Of a stretch of 64,000 nucleotides of DNA, positions 49,532 to 58,866 are shown piece after piece. Each line of letters starts with the position of its first letter. Position 1 is the first letter of the stretch. The position numbers were made by a program, and so were the translations under genes. Below the pieces are notes generated by a model that was not told where the DNA came from, did not search any database, and saw nothing but the letters and a program-made list of their open reading frames with translations. Source of the DNA: Nitrospirota bacterium (GTDB taxonomy: Bacteria; Nitrospirota; Nitrospiria; Nitrospirales; Nitrospiraceae); NCBI GenBank assembly GCA_016219645.1, contig JACRLR010000020.1, forward strand, positions 169,147 through 233,146, read 5' to 3'.

Positions 49532-50199
49532 TACGCTCTCACCAGCATGAACTTGTAATCGGCCGGCGTGCCAATAACCGCCCATTCCCGGAACCGTCTG
49601 ACAACGGCCTTCGCCTGATCTGTACCAGAGCTCAACCCCGCGACATCCGTCTCATAAACCCGCTTCCAGGAGAATCCCACCCGCCGAAAAATGGCAGTCC
49701 AATAGGCCAACGGCTGCACGTTGATGTGTGAGGGGTCTCGCGTAGCGTTTGGATGACGAGGATGGCAGATCTTCAAATAGACCTTTCCATCCTTGTGCAA
49801 CACCCTGAAGATTTCCCGAAGCGCCGGGACGGGATCGGCCAGATGTTCGAAGAGATCCATGGCTGTCACCACGTCACAAGTCCCTGTCGCCACCGGAAGC
49901 CCCTCGGTCAGATTACCCACGAGCAAGCGCCCGCGCATGGACGGCTCCCCGTGGGATACCGCATAGAAGCTCACGTCGATACCCATGGCTTGCGCCACCC
50001 CCTCTGCCCGAAACGCTTCGACCAAATAGCCCTTGGCGCATCCGATATCCAACACACGGGCCGGAGCCGACTGTCGGCACAGGAATCGCGCTGTCCGCTC
50101 AGCCATGGGATAGATGAGGCCCCGTGAATGAGGCGGACTATGGCGAGACTTCCCTTCAAAATATTCTTCGTTGTAGAACGCATCCGTCGTCACGATCAC
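49531..50199 (-). CDS. SAM-dependent methyltransferase
   Basis: Class I methyltransferase: TTDAFYNEEYFEGKSRHSPP near the start, SAM motif I RVLDIGCAKGYLVEAFRAEG, and CDVVTAMDLFEHLADPVPAL with the His-containing motif. The start is taken at GTG 50197-50199, whose GTGA overlaps the GT4 stop. GTG 50191-50193 has a better-placed GGAGAGG and may be used instead; the frame is open to 50229. Length is about 222 residues. Product unknown; it sits between the GT4 gene and two other methyltransferase genes. Confidence 0.82.
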   Translation of the reverse strand: MIVTTDAFYNEEYFEGKSRHSPPHSRGLIYPMAERTARFLCRQSAPARVLDIGCAKGYLVEAFRAEGVAQAMGIDVSFYAVSHGEPSMRGRLLVGNLTEGLPVATGTCDVVTAMDLFEHLADPVPALREIFRVLHKDGKVYLKICHPRHPNATRDPSHINVQPLAYWTAIFRRVGFSWKRVYETDVAGLSSGTDQAKAVVRRFREWAVIGTPADYKFMLVRA

Positions 50200-51347
50200 C
50201 CTCTCCCAGCGGTACGTGCCATAAGGCAAGCTAACGCCGTCGCACTGGCCTCCCAGGAAAACTTCTCCGCCTGAGCCAGGCTCGCTTGCTCCATGGATTC
50301 ACGGTGACTTGTATCTTCCAGGACATGGGCTATCGCCTCTGCGAAGGCATCAATATCATCGGGATCCACGCTGATCCCGGCACTCCCCGACACCTCCGGC
50401 AACGCGCCACCCCTCGAGACAACAATAGCTTTTCCATAGGCCATCGCTTCCAAGACGGGAAGCCCGAACCCTTCGTAGAGAGACGGGAAGACAAAGAGGT
50501 CCGCCCCTGTATAGAGAGCCGGCAACTCTTCGTCCGGGACAAAACCGGTGACGATGACATCCTGTCTGACAGAGAGCGATTCCAACAGGTCGAGCGTCTT
50601 CCCGCCCCATTCGGTGCCTCCAGCCAAAACCAATGAGGCAGACAACCTGTTCGCTTGTCGGGCCTGCTCATAGGCACGCAACAGGGTTGCGACATTCTTG
50701 TGTGTCCCCATTGACCCCACGTAGAGGATATAGGCCCCCTTAATCGCGTACCGCTCCATTACCGCCGCTACCTGATCAGGTCGAGGCCGCTGAACATCTT
50801 GAAGGCGCCCGGGATATACGACATGAACACGATCAGGTTCGATATCCATCAGGTCAATGAGGTCCCGCTTGGTACAGTCGGAAATCGCGATGAGCGCAGA
50901 CGACCGTTCGCAGACACGCCGGATCTGTTCCCGGAACATTGCATGATCCGGAAACAACGCCGGTAGTCGTAGCGGGATCAGATCATAGATGATCGAGAGC
51001 ACTTCACCTCGCGAGAGCACAGGACTCATCAACGAGGTACTGAGATAACAGTCAAAACTTCCCCAGAGCCGAGGGGGCAACGGAAGACTGTACCCGGTAC
51101 AGTCCCACCAGCCAGTCAATGCCCGGTCCGGCATTGAAAGTCTGGTGACAGGCGCCAACAGCTCCAGTTGTTCCACACCCGGCGCCTGCTGCCACCCGCG
51201 GCGCACGATGAGTCGGATGTCGAGGGCACTCGCTGAGGTAATCAACGCTCGAACTAACGGCCCGACATAGCGGCTGATCCCTCCACGTCCGATCATCGGA
51301 CCGGCATCGACTCCTATCGTCAGCGTATGTGTCATTGAGGAGCCCAT
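50196..51347 (-). CDS. GT4-family glycosyltransferase
   Basis: Retaining GT-B enzyme. N-terminal IGVDAGPMIGRGGISRYVGP, LIAISDCTKRDLIDLMDIEP, donor-side AYILYVGSMGTHKNVATLLR and the E-x7-E in LYEGFGLPVLEAMAYGKAIV. Length is 383 residues. Two starts are possible: ATG 51345-51347 with GGAGG very close, or the ATG four codons later (MTHTLTIG). It is the first glycosyltransferase after wzx. It shares its general form with the GT4 gene at 41528-42646. Confidence 0.88.
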   Translation of the reverse strand: MGSSMTHTLTIGVDAGPMIGRGGISRYVGPLVRALITSASALDIRLIVRRGWQQAPGVEQLELLAPVTRLSMPDRALTGWWDCTGYSLPLPPRLWGSFDCYLSTSLMSPVLSRGEVLSIIYDLIPLRLPALFPDHAMFREQIRRVCERSSALIAISDCTKRDLIDLMDIEPDRVHVVYPGRLQDVQRPRPDQVAAVMERYAIKGAYILYVGSMGTHKNVATLLRAYEQARQANRLSASLVLAGGTEWGGKTLDLLESLSVRQDVIVTGFVPDEELPALYTGADLFVFPSLYEGFGLPVLEAMAYGKAIVVSRGGALPEVSGSAGISVDPDDIDAFAEAIAHVLEDTSHRESMEQASLAQAEKFSWEASATALACLMARTAGRG

Positions 51348-51364
51348 ATGCCTCCGCAGCTCCC

Positions 51365-52828
51365 TCAGGCGCGCGCATGACCCTGCGCGGTCTCTCGAAA
51401 CCGTCCGACCAGTTTATGCATATCCGATGCTGTCACCACTCGAAACAGCCATAGCACGGCCGCATACAGAACGAGCGATGCAAGTGCAGAGACCATTGCG
51501 CCTGCGTCATGGACTCCGACAAACGTCACTAGTCCGGCGAGCGTCGCCCCGACACAAGCTGGAACAGCCGGGATCGACAGCGCTGTCCCGAAAGCCCGTC
51601 GCATCATGACAGCACAAATACAAAGGAGCAGCCCTTCGCAGAGCAACGTGCTCGCAGCAGCGCCCAATCCGCCCCAGCGAGGAATCGCCCACAGGTTGAG
51701 CGCGGTGTTGACCAGCAATGCTGCCGCAAGCACAGCCATCCAGGCACGTTCGTACCCGCGTGCTTGCAGCGCCAATCCAATCGGGGCATACAGCCAGTTG
51801 GCGGCCGCCGACCAGGCAAGCACCGTCAGCATAATTGCCGCCGGGGCGTACTCCACGCCGAACAGCAACTCGACCATCACTTGCGCACACCCACCGATCA
51901 GGAACGCCATGGCAGGGGCCACCACCATCACCAGCTTGAACACTCGTTCAAACGATCCGGATGACACAGTGCGGGCCTCCTGCACCAGGTACGGAAACAA
52001 CGTGCCGGATGCCGACGCGCCGAAACTCAGCAGCATGTTCACAGGTTTATAGGCGGCGCTATAGAGACCAACCATTGCTGGTGTCGACAACTGTCCCAAC
52101 AACAATACATCGATACGCGTATACAGGTTTTGAACAATGCTCGCCGCCCCAAACGGTATCCCTTCCCGAAGCAACCCAACCATCGAGCAGGGTGTCCCGG
52201 AACTGCCGGGTAGATACTTCTTCGCAACCGATCGGGCGATCACGATCGATCCGACCGCATTGACGATCTGCGCCGCCAGGAAATCCGTCAACCCGCCTTG
52301 ATAGGCCGCAACAACCAGGAAGGAGGCCGTGCCAAGACATGCGACCGAAAGCTCCACGACCGCGGCAAGATCGTACCGGGCGCGCCCGGCCAACACCGCT
52401 AGGTACGGGATGCTGAGTGATCCCAGCACGAGCTGTGCACCAGCCAAAGCGATATCCGAAACCGACACGATATGCTGAGGTAACGCCATAGCCACGGCCA
52501 TGATCGCGGCAAAGACACCCATGCCCAACAGGACTTGCGTTCTCTGCGCCATCGAAAAGAGCTGTCCGTTATGATCTGGGTCCAGCGCGATCGCCCGAGT
52601 AATGACCGTGCTAAGGCCTGAGTTCGGGACGAGCCCGAACAGTGCGACCAATCCCATGGCATAGGCATACTCACCGAGCGCTGTCACCCCCAGAACACGC
52701 GCAAGCACGACAGCGTTGATCAGGCCGAAGGCGACCCCGAGCAGCCGCCCCGACAACAAGATGCTCGTCACCCTTGTCAGAGAAACCCTTTGACGGTCCG
52801 CGAACCCGGCTATTTGTCCCTCAGCCAT
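51365..52828 (-). CDS. wzx: Wzx-type lipid-linked oligosaccharide flippase
   Basis: A MOP/MATE-superfamily inner-membrane flippase with about 12-14 hydrophobic helices in 487 residues. The N-terminal ILLSGRLLGVAFGLINAVVL and ALGEYAYAMGLVALFGLVPN, and the middle FGAASIVQNLYTRIDVLLLG, are typical of Wzx/PST proteins. It should transfer undecaprenyl-linked repeat units across the membrane for polymerisation by the Wzy-like protein encoded just upstream in the transcript. Subfamily assignment is by topology and motifs. Confidence 0.86.
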   Translation of the reverse strand: MAEGQIAGFADRQRVSLTRVTSILLSGRLLGVAFGLINAVVLARVLGVTALGEYAYAMGLVALFGLVPNSGLSTVITRAIALDPDHNGQLFSMAQRTQVLLGMGVFAAIMAVAMALPQHIVSVSDIALAGAQLVLGSLSIPYLAVLAGRARYDLAAVVELSVACLGTASFLVVAAYQGGLTDFLAAQIVNAVGSIVIARSVAKKYLPGSSGTPCSMVGLLREGIPFGAASIVQNLYTRIDVLLLGQLSTPAMVGLYSAAYKPVNMLLSFGASASGTLFPYLVQEARTVSSGSFERVFKLVMVVAPAMAFLIGGCAQVMVELLFGVEYAPAAIMLTVLAWSAAANWLYAPIGLALQARGYERAWMAVLAAALLVNTALNLWAIPRWGGLGAAASTLLCEGLLLCICAVMMRRAFGTALSIPAVPACVGATLAGLVTFVGVHDAGAMVSALASLVLYAAVLWLFRVVTASDMHKLVGRFRETAQGHARA

Positions 52829-52840
52829 ACGTCCTCTGTG

Positions 52841-54310
52841 TTACAGCGCCCTGCCTGGAAACGACTGTTGACTTGGAACTGAAGGCCCAAACGACCTTCT
52901 GTTCTGAAGCGGGCTAGCTGCTTGCAGACTCGGCTCACCGGTTGACTCACGTTCTTGCTGGTCCATAAGAAAGCTCTTTACCAGTAGTCCTACCACCAGC
53001 CAGAAGGGCTCCATGATGCGGACGATGATAAACGTGTTTGAGCCAAGCGCATGGACCAGAAGGCCGAAAAAACCGAAGAGAAAACCCCAAGCCAAGCCTC
53101 GCATGTACGGATCCTCGAAATGGGTGCTACTGATCTTCCCGGTGCGAAACAGTGCATATAAAAGGGCTGCGAATGCACAGGCGCCGAGAAGGCCAACCTC
53201 GACAAAGACCCGTGGATACATCGCATCCATAAAAGGCCCCCCGGTAACGCCATGTCCCCAGAGGGGGGAGGTCTTCCAGATCTCGAACGATTGGCTCCAC
53301 GATTGAATCCGCTCAGATGTCGAGGTATCCACGTGAAGCGATCCGACTTGAATCTGCCCCTTCTCTTCCGGTTGACCGAAGGTATAGGTCATCCGCTCGA
53401 CAACGGCTCGAGGAGCAAGGAAGGCCATGACGATACATCCGGCCAGCACCAAGGCAACAAGGCCTGGACTTCGTCGGAGCAATAACAGGACAAACCCCAT
53501 CAGTACGACTCCCGCTGCGAGGAACGAGGCACGAGATAACGTCGCTTGCAATGCGAATCCTGCCACAGCCAACAAGGCCCAGAGCAGCCATTTCATCTGC
53601 ACCGCCCCTGGCGTAACCAGAAGTCCCCCGATCAACGCCATCGTAAATACCAGATACCCGCCCAGTGTGTTGGGCTCTCCATCCTGCCCTTCGAATGGAG
53701 CCGACACACGTATGCCGCTCGGAATTTGTGAAATGGCGTAGAGCGATACCAGGAAACAGGTCACGAGACTGGCTGTGACCAGATGTTTCACCTGTTCTTT
53801 CGTCTTCACCAGATTGACGGTCATGAAAAACAGGAAAAAATACTCGTAGTACTTCAGAAGGAAAAACAGCCCTCCCATCGGGCGCACACGTCCAGCCAGG
53901 ATGCCGATCAGCGTCGCAAATACGCAGGCTGCCGTATAGAGCATGATCGGCCGGTTGAGCGGCGTTCGCACGAACACCTTGCCATGCTCTGAAACGGCCA
54001 CTCGCGCCAACCATCCGATCCCCACCAACATGAGCAGAAAATCATCAAATCGTAAGGTCACGCCACGACCAAGCGTGTTCCCGCTCCCAATCCCTCCTAC
54101 CAGAAATTCAGGACCCAACAGCATGGAGAAGACGAGGAGATACAGACCACTCATTGGCGACACAAAGGCGATTAACAAAGGTACTGCAGCGAGAGCGGCC
54201 AGCAGGCTGGTGGAGGGCTGGGTCTGACTGATGAACAGGGCAAACGGGACGGCGATCAGAACAGGGAGGAGGCTAAGGGACCATGACGCTCTGCTCTCTA
54301 TGAAACGCAC
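52841..54310 (-). CDS. wzy: Wzy/WaaL-type O-antigen polymerase or ligase
   Basis: A 489-residue inner-membrane protein with about a dozen hydrophobic helices, including LLPVLIAVPFALFIS and FLVFTMALIGGLLVTPGAV. A periplasmic loop carries an Arg/His-rich region and WGHGVTGGPFMDAMYPRVFV, the WGxG-type motif of the Wzy/WaaL superfamily, with PxxxH-like features. It most likely polymerises repeat units. Its neighbours wzx, wzc and wza support the Wzy-dependent pathway. An Arg/Ser-rich C-terminal tail follows the last helix. Confidence 0.85.
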   Translation of the reverse strand: MRFIESRASWSLSLLPVLIAVPFALFISQTQPSTSLLAALAAVPLLIAFVSPMSGLYLLVFSMLLGPEFLVGGIGSGNTLGRGVTLRFDDFLLMLVGIGWLARVAVSEHGKVFVRTPLNRPIMLYTAACVFATLIGILAGRVRPMGGLFFLLKYYEYFFLFFMTVNLVKTKEQVKHLVTASLVTCFLVSLYAISQIPSGIRVSAPFEGQDGEPNTLGGYLVFTMALIGGLLVTPGAVQMKWLLWALLAVAGFALQATLSRASFLAAGVVLMGFVLLLLRRSPGLVALVLAGCIVMAFLAPRAVVERMTYTFGQPEEKGQIQVGSLHVDTSTSERIQSWSQSFEIWKTSPLWGHGVTGGPFMDAMYPRVFVEVGLLGACAFAALLYALFRTGKISSTHFEDPYMRGLAWGFLFGFFGLLVHALGSNTFIIVRIMEPFWLVVGLLVKSFLMDQQERESTGEPSLQAASPLQNRRSFGPSVPSQQSFPGRAL

Positions 54311-54403
54311 GATATCGACCTCGTTGGGCTCGCACTGTAGAACTCCCCGGGATAGGGTGTAACAAGGAACAGAGGGCTTCTCGATCCCTCGCTACGGGAC
54401 CCC

Positions 54404-56542
54404 TCATCGATACTCATAGCGGTAGACACCGGAGTCCGACGCGACTTCGGATTTCACATTCGTCAACACGATGCCCATCACATTGGCCTGCGCATGGTCC
54501 AGGAGGAACTTCGCCCGCTTGAGGGCATTCCGGCCGATCCGCCCGACCTGATAGACCACGATCGTTCCATCGACGCGTGAGCTGAACGCCACCGCATCCG
54601 TAACCGGTAGAATGGGCGGAGTATCGAAGAGCACGAGATCGTATTCCTCATTCATTTCATTCACGAGTGCCTTGATTTTTGTCATGTTCAGAAACTCGTT
54701 CGGATTGCCCACCGCCGACCCGCTGGTCAAAATATGCAGGTTGTCCAGTCCCGGTGTGCTCATCACTCGATCCGCCCCCATTGGTCCGAGCATCAGATCG
54801 GTGGCAGACCGCACATGGCTGCGCCATGACGTGCTCCCCACAAGGGAATCAGCCAGGCCCGGGATCCGATCGAGACCCAACCTCTGGTGGACAATCGGTC
54901 TCCGAAGATCTGCGTCGACGAGCAATACTCGTTGCCCCTCTTGGGCAAGGGTAATCGCCAGATTGGTGACACAGGTGCTTTTGCCTTCCCCAAGGCCCGC
55001 GCTGGTGAAGAGGATCGATTTCACTTTCCGGTCCATGCTGGCAAATTGAATATTCGTCCGCAGCGACCGCAGGCTTTCTGACAGTGGTGATTTCGGATCG
55101 ATCAAGCAAATCAGCTTCGAAAAGTTTTCCACGTCCAGGGCAGAGGAATGGGCCGGGAGTGCCGCACGAGCTGCTTCCTCCATCTCCTTTACGTCGAACT
55201 GCGGGATGACACCGAGAACCGGCACCTTGAGAAACTCCTCGACCCCTTCGATGGTACCGATCGACGTATCGAATGATTCACGGGCAAACGCCAATACGAT
55301 CCCGAGAAAGATCCCCATGAGAGAGCCGACCATGAGATTCATTTCCGTCGCAGGGGCATTGATCGGCGCACCGGGCACGATCGCCGGCGCCACGATCGTG
55401 ACCTCTTCGATCTGTTCTGCGCTTTTGATCTGCAGTTCTTGATGTTTGGCCTTGAGTGTCGCCAACAAGTCCGCGTTGACTTTCACCTCGCGTTCGAGTC
55501 GACTCATCTGAATCGCGGCTCGGGGAAACTGCAAATACCGCTCCCGATAGCGATCGCGCTGACTCAGGAGTGTCGCTTCCCGGTCTTGCATGGTCTTGAG
55601 TTTGGCTCGGAGTTCGAGAAGCATCTCAGCCCTGACGTTGTCGATCTTCTGCTGTTGCTCTCGGACCTGAGGGTGATCCGTTGTGTAATTGATCAAGAGC
55701 GTGTTCCTCTCTTGAAGGAGATCAAGCAGACGCTGGTTCAGAATCGTGAGCAACGCACTATGCTCCTCCGTGAAGATCCGGCCGGCTTGGTCTCCAAGCA
55801 CCGCTTCGGTTTGATTGAGTACGGCGATCTGCCGCTCCCCCTCCGCCCGCTTTCGCATGACTTCATTGTGCTGCTCTTCCAGCTTCGTGTAGGATTCCAA
55901 TGCGGCGCGAGCTTCATCGGTCAAAAAGACCTGCCCTTCCCGTTCTCTGAACGTTCGCAGTGCCTCCTCCGCATCGTTTAACTGTTTTTCAAGCCCAGCG
56001 ACCTGCTCTTCAACAAACCGCCGTGACTCCATGACAAGGCGATTTCTGGTCATGATATTTTCCAGCCGATAGGCATTGGCCGCTGAATTGGCCGTTTTCT
56101 CCGCCATTTCCGGTTGATCCGAGGTGGCGGTGATGCGGATGATGTTCGTATCGCCTTCCCGTTGCGTCTTGATCTCCTGACCGAGGTTATACACCGTGTT
56201 GAGGTAGGTAGCCGATCGTTTCTCCTCTTGCGGTGTATTGGCCGGCACGCGGCCTAATTCCACCGCCACTCGCTCCATCACGGGGAATCCCCGGATTACC
56301 TCAGTCTGGGAGTTGAGGTCGTTGGCATTGGAGAAAGACATGGTCTCGATCAATTGCTGGGCCACTGTGCTTGTCCGGTCGAACTTTACCCTGGCAGATG
56401 CTTCATACAGCGGGCTCGGTTTGAACATTTCTGTAAAGAGGAACGTAAATAACACTACGAGCCCCGCCGCCAGCAGAATGAGATACTTTCGCTTCTTGAT
56501 GATCAGCCAGTAATCGATGACGTTGAGTTCGTATTGGGCCAT
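54404..56542 (-). CDS. wzc: Polysaccharide co-polymerase with BY-kinase domain (Wzc-type)
   Basis: An inner-membrane protein of the PCP-2a family. N-terminal YELNVIDYWLIIKKRKYLIL with a first helix, a long periplasmic coiled-coil part (about 120-400) and a second helix near residue 410 (LMVGSLMGIFLGIVLAF). The C-terminal tyrosine kinase has Walker A SAGLGEGKSTCVTNLAITLA (about 512), Walker A' VLLVDADLRRP (about 540) and Walker B LVLFDTPPILPVTDAVAF (about 640). The C-terminus GVYRYEYR has the Tyr cluster for autophosphorylation. It controls chain length and export together with Wza. Confidence 0.93.
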   Translation of the reverse strand: MAQYELNVIDYWLIIKKRKYLILLAAGLVVLFTFLFTEMFKPSPLYEASARVKFDRTSTVAQQLIETMSFSNANDLNSQTEVIRGFPVMERVAVELGRVPANTPQEEKRSATYLNTVYNLGQEIKTQREGDTNIIRITATSDQPEMAEKTANSAANAYRLENIMTRNRLVMESRRFVEEQVAGLEKQLNDAEEALRTFREREGQVFLTDEARAALESYTKLEEQHNEVMRKRAEGERQIAVLNQTEAVLGDQAGRIFTEEHSALLTILNQRLLDLLQERNTLLINYTTDHPQVREQQQKIDNVRAEMLLELRAKLKTMQDREATLLSQRDRYRERYLQFPRAAIQMSRLEREVKVNADLLATLKAKHQELQIKSAEQIEEVTIVAPAIVPGAPINAPATEMNLMVGSLMGIFLGIVLAFARESFDTSIGTIEGVEEFLKVPVLGVIPQFDVKEMEEAARAALPAHSSALDVENFSKLICLIDPKSPLSESLRSLRTNIQFASMDRKVKSILFTSAGLGEGKSTCVTNLAITLAQEGQRVLLVDADLRRPIVHQRLGLDRIPGLADSLVGSTSWRSHVRSATDLMLGPMGADRVMSTPGLDNLHILTSGSAVGNPNEFLNMTKIKALVNEMNEEYDLVLFDTPPILPVTDAVAFSSRVDGTIVVYQVGRIGRNALKRAKFLLDHAQANVMGIVLTNVKSEVASDSGVYRYEYR

Positions 56543-56584
56543 AGGGTCAGCGTCCTATTCTCGTCCCGATTGTGCTTATCAGTC

Positions 56585-57373
56585 TTAATAATTGGCCAGC
56601 GCCGGAATAATAAAGAGCGGGTAGAAGGGTGCTATCCCGGCCTGGACGATCGGCATAATCTTTTTCGCAGCTTCCTGGGCATCGCCCAGATGTTCGCGCG
56701 GTACAAATATGATATCGTTTTCCTCCAGCGCGAGGTTCCTCGTCATATCGCCATAGGTAAACACGCGCGCGAGATCGGCCATAAGAATATGGGGTCTTGC
56801 AAGGTCGCCGCCTCGAATCACCCGGACTTCCTCCATCAAGGCGGTTTCGTGGTACATATCCGCAGTGGCAATGGCTTGGAGCACCGTCATATTCCTCGGC
56901 ATGGGAACCATTCCCGGTTTCTTTACGTCCCCAAAGACGAAGACGCGTTTGACCTTCAGCACTTTCTTCTTCAGCAGGACCTGCACACGCGGCTGGCGCA
57001 TATAGGGCTCCGCGGCCTCCTGGAGTCGGTATTCCGCCACAGCAGCAGTGGCCCCCCCGACTTCCACCTCCATAAACCCGACCGAAATCTTTCCGTTCTC
57101 TCGCACGACACTGGAGAACTTCTCCTCGCCGGCGCCGCGACGAATCATCACCTCGAGCGTGTCACCTGTTTCGATAGGAGTTTCCGGGGTCGGGACTGTT
57201 TCATCGGCATAGATATCTCCCTTCGGCAGCGGCGGGGCCGCCATCCCTGGTGGGCTGATTGCCGACGGTGGCAAAGTCGAACTAGCCGGATTGCGGCACC
57301 CGAGAAACCCCAGCGTGAGAATCGCGCCAACGCCCAGAAGACCAACGAGATATCGAAGTATTAGTTGCCGCAC
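56585..57373 (-). CDS. wza: Outer-membrane polysaccharide export lipoprotein (Wza-type)
   Basis: An SLBB/poly_export protein. Signal peptide with lipobox LGFLGCRNP (Cys about residue 26). The N-terminal export domain holds PIETGDTLEVMIRRGAGEEK, SSVVRENGKISVGFMEVEVG and EYRLQEAAEPYMRQPRVQVL. SLBB-like domains follow: VFVFGDVKKPGMVPMPRNMT and ALEENDIIFVPREHLG. Starts at GTG 57371-57373 with AGGAG upstream. Length is 262 residues. It is the first gene of the polysaccharide run and stands 30 bp after the HD-GYP stop. Confidence 0.9.
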   Translation of the reverse strand: MRQLILRYLVGLLGVGAILTLGFLGCRNPASSTLPPSAISPPGMAAPPLPKGDIYADETVPTPETPIETGDTLEVMIRRGAGEEKFSSVVRENGKISVGFMEVEVGGATAAVAEYRLQEAAEPYMRQPRVQVLLKKKVLKVKRVFVFGDVKKPGMVPMPRNMTVLQAIATADMYHETALMEEVRVIRGGDLARPHILMADLARVFTYGDMTRNLALEENDIIFVPREHLGDAQEAAKKIMPIVQAGIAPFYPLFIIPALANY

Positions 57374-57403
57374 AACTTTCGCTCCTCTTCTCCGAATCTC
57401 GGA

Positions 57404-58378
57404 TTACCCGATTGGCACCACTTCCACAATGTGTAGGGACGTCTCGGCACGCAAGTCCACCGTTTTCGATGCCGGTCCGTGAGACAACCCAGCCTGTTGC
57501 GAGACTTGCAAGATCGGGCGCAGCGCGTACTGCCGATTCAATTGAGACACGACTCCTGTCTCGCCTGTGTTCAAACGAACAGTCGTCCCCAATGGATAGA
57601 TCGAGAACTGGTCAATCAAGGCCTTCAGAATATGATGGGGAAACATTGTCTTTCCGTTCGCGATCAGGGTACAGATCGCCCGATGGGGCGACATGCCTCG
57701 TCGATAAGGCCGTGGGCCCATCAAGGCGTCAAAGACATCTGCCAGCCCGACGACGAAGGCCATCTCATCAATTTGGTCACCGGTCAGCCTGTTTGGGTAA
57801 CCGCTCCCATCCCATCGTTCATGTTCTTGAAGGATCGCTCTTCCCACCGCTGGATGAGCTGTCCCCAATTCTTTGAACAGGCGTGCGCCGTGCTGTGGGT
57901 GTTCTCTCAAGAACTGGAGTTCTCCCTCTGTCAACGACCCGGTCTTGTATACGAGAGTGTCCGGCAGGGCGAACATGCCGATGTCATGCAGGAATCCTGC
58001 TAATGCGACTTGTTCGAGCTTTGCCGAATCGTATCGGAGTATCTCCGCAATTTTCACACTCACAATTGCGACATTCACAGCATTGTTGATGAGATAGTCT
58101 TTGCCGTTGCGTTCCAATACCGCATGAACCAGCCTGTCATTTGCTCCCAGAGAGGCCACGACACCGGCGGCAATCCTGGTCAACTCGTCAAGCTTCCAGG
58201 ATTGCCCTGCCTGGACCGCCTGCTTGATTCCTTGAATCGCATGACCTGCACGCTGATACCAGTCGGTCTCGACGACGGACGGCGAAGGAGTGGAAGGTAG
58301 ATTGGGAAGACCTATCACATCTGGATTTCCATCCTTCTGAGTCGCCTGTTCTCGAATAAGATCGGTTAATCGCGCCAC
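57404..58378 (-). CDS. HD-GYP domain protein
   Basis: A cytoplasmic protein with a putative cyclic di-GMP phosphodiesterase domain in residues 150-270. The HD motif is FLHDIGMFALPDTLV, the catalytic tail EHERWDGSGYPNRLTGDQID holds the GYP and the last helix motif is DVFDALMGPRPYRRGMSPHR. The N-terminal helical part (residues 40-130) resembles that of the HD-GYP protein at the left window end. It lies 30 bp before wza, so c-di-GMP level may couple to exopolysaccharide export. Catalytic activity is not certain from the motif alone. Confidence 0.9.
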   Translation of the reverse strand: MARLTDLIREQATQKDGNPDVIGLPNLPSTPSPSVVETDWYQRAGHAIQGIKQAVQAGQSWKLDELTRIAAGVVASLGANDRLVHAVLERNGKDYLINNAVNVAIVSVKIAEILRYDSAKLEQVALAGFLHDIGMFALPDTLVYKTGSLTEGELQFLREHPQHGARLFKELGTAHPAVGRAILQEHERWDGSGYPNRLTGDQIDEMAFVVGLADVFDALMGPRPYRRGMSPHRAICTLIANGKTMFPHHILKALIDQFSIYPLGTTVRLNTGETGVVSQLNRQYALRPILQVSQQAGLSHGPASKTVDLRAETSLHIVEVVPIG

Positions 58379-58423
58379 AGCCCCCTCCAGCTATTCCCTA
58401 ACAATCAGGCACATTCCACGCTG

Positions 58424-58609
58424 CTATCGGCTATTCATCCGTTTGCCGACTGGAAAGGGGGGCGCAGGTTTCTCCTCCAATTTGGCAAACTCCCGTTCCA
58501 ACATGGCCCTGATAAAGCCACTAGCCGTGTACCCTTGCTGTTTCAGGTTATCGAGCTGGGTTTTGAGATCGACTGGTAACTGAATCACGATTCGTACAAG
58601 GTTTGGCAT
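58424..58609 (-). CDS. Small ribbon-helix-helix DNA-binding protein
   Basis: A 61-residue protein with a ribbon-helix-helix pattern: VRIVIQLPVDLKTQLDNLKQ (beta strand and helix 1), QGYTASGFIRAMLEREFAKL (turn and helix 2), then a Pro-rich tail. CopG/Arc-like repressors and antitoxins have this build. No toxin gene is adjacent. It may regulate the HD-GYP or polysaccharide genes downstream. A 257-bp stretch before it has no gene and no obvious terminator or promoter. Confidence 0.8.
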   Translation of the reverse strand: MPNLVRIVIQLPVDLKTQLDNLKQQGYTASGFIRAMLEREFAKLEEKPAPPFPVGKRMNSR

Positions 58610-58866
58610 ACCCTAGCTCCCTGTAATGATGCATAGACACGTGCAGACCCTGCGCAGATGAATGCATGTGCTATGCCTTGATAGCATGTGATGAAAGATG
58701 AATGAAATTGCTGTGTTAGGATATGAAACCTTGACGGATGGTGAAAGCAGCGCCGAAATTCGTCTTCCCTAGGCGTGAAATGTGCGCCCCCATTTATTCC
58801 TACTAACCGAGGAGTGAGCGCACGGGCTCTATACCGTAGATCCACGGCATGCGGCCACAGCCGTGA
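58610..58866. other. Intergenic region without recognised gene
   Basis: The short open frames here are weak and run antisense or off into comEC. I see no hairpin with T run and no repeat. The promoter of the small RHH gene is expected here. Confidence 0.4.
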
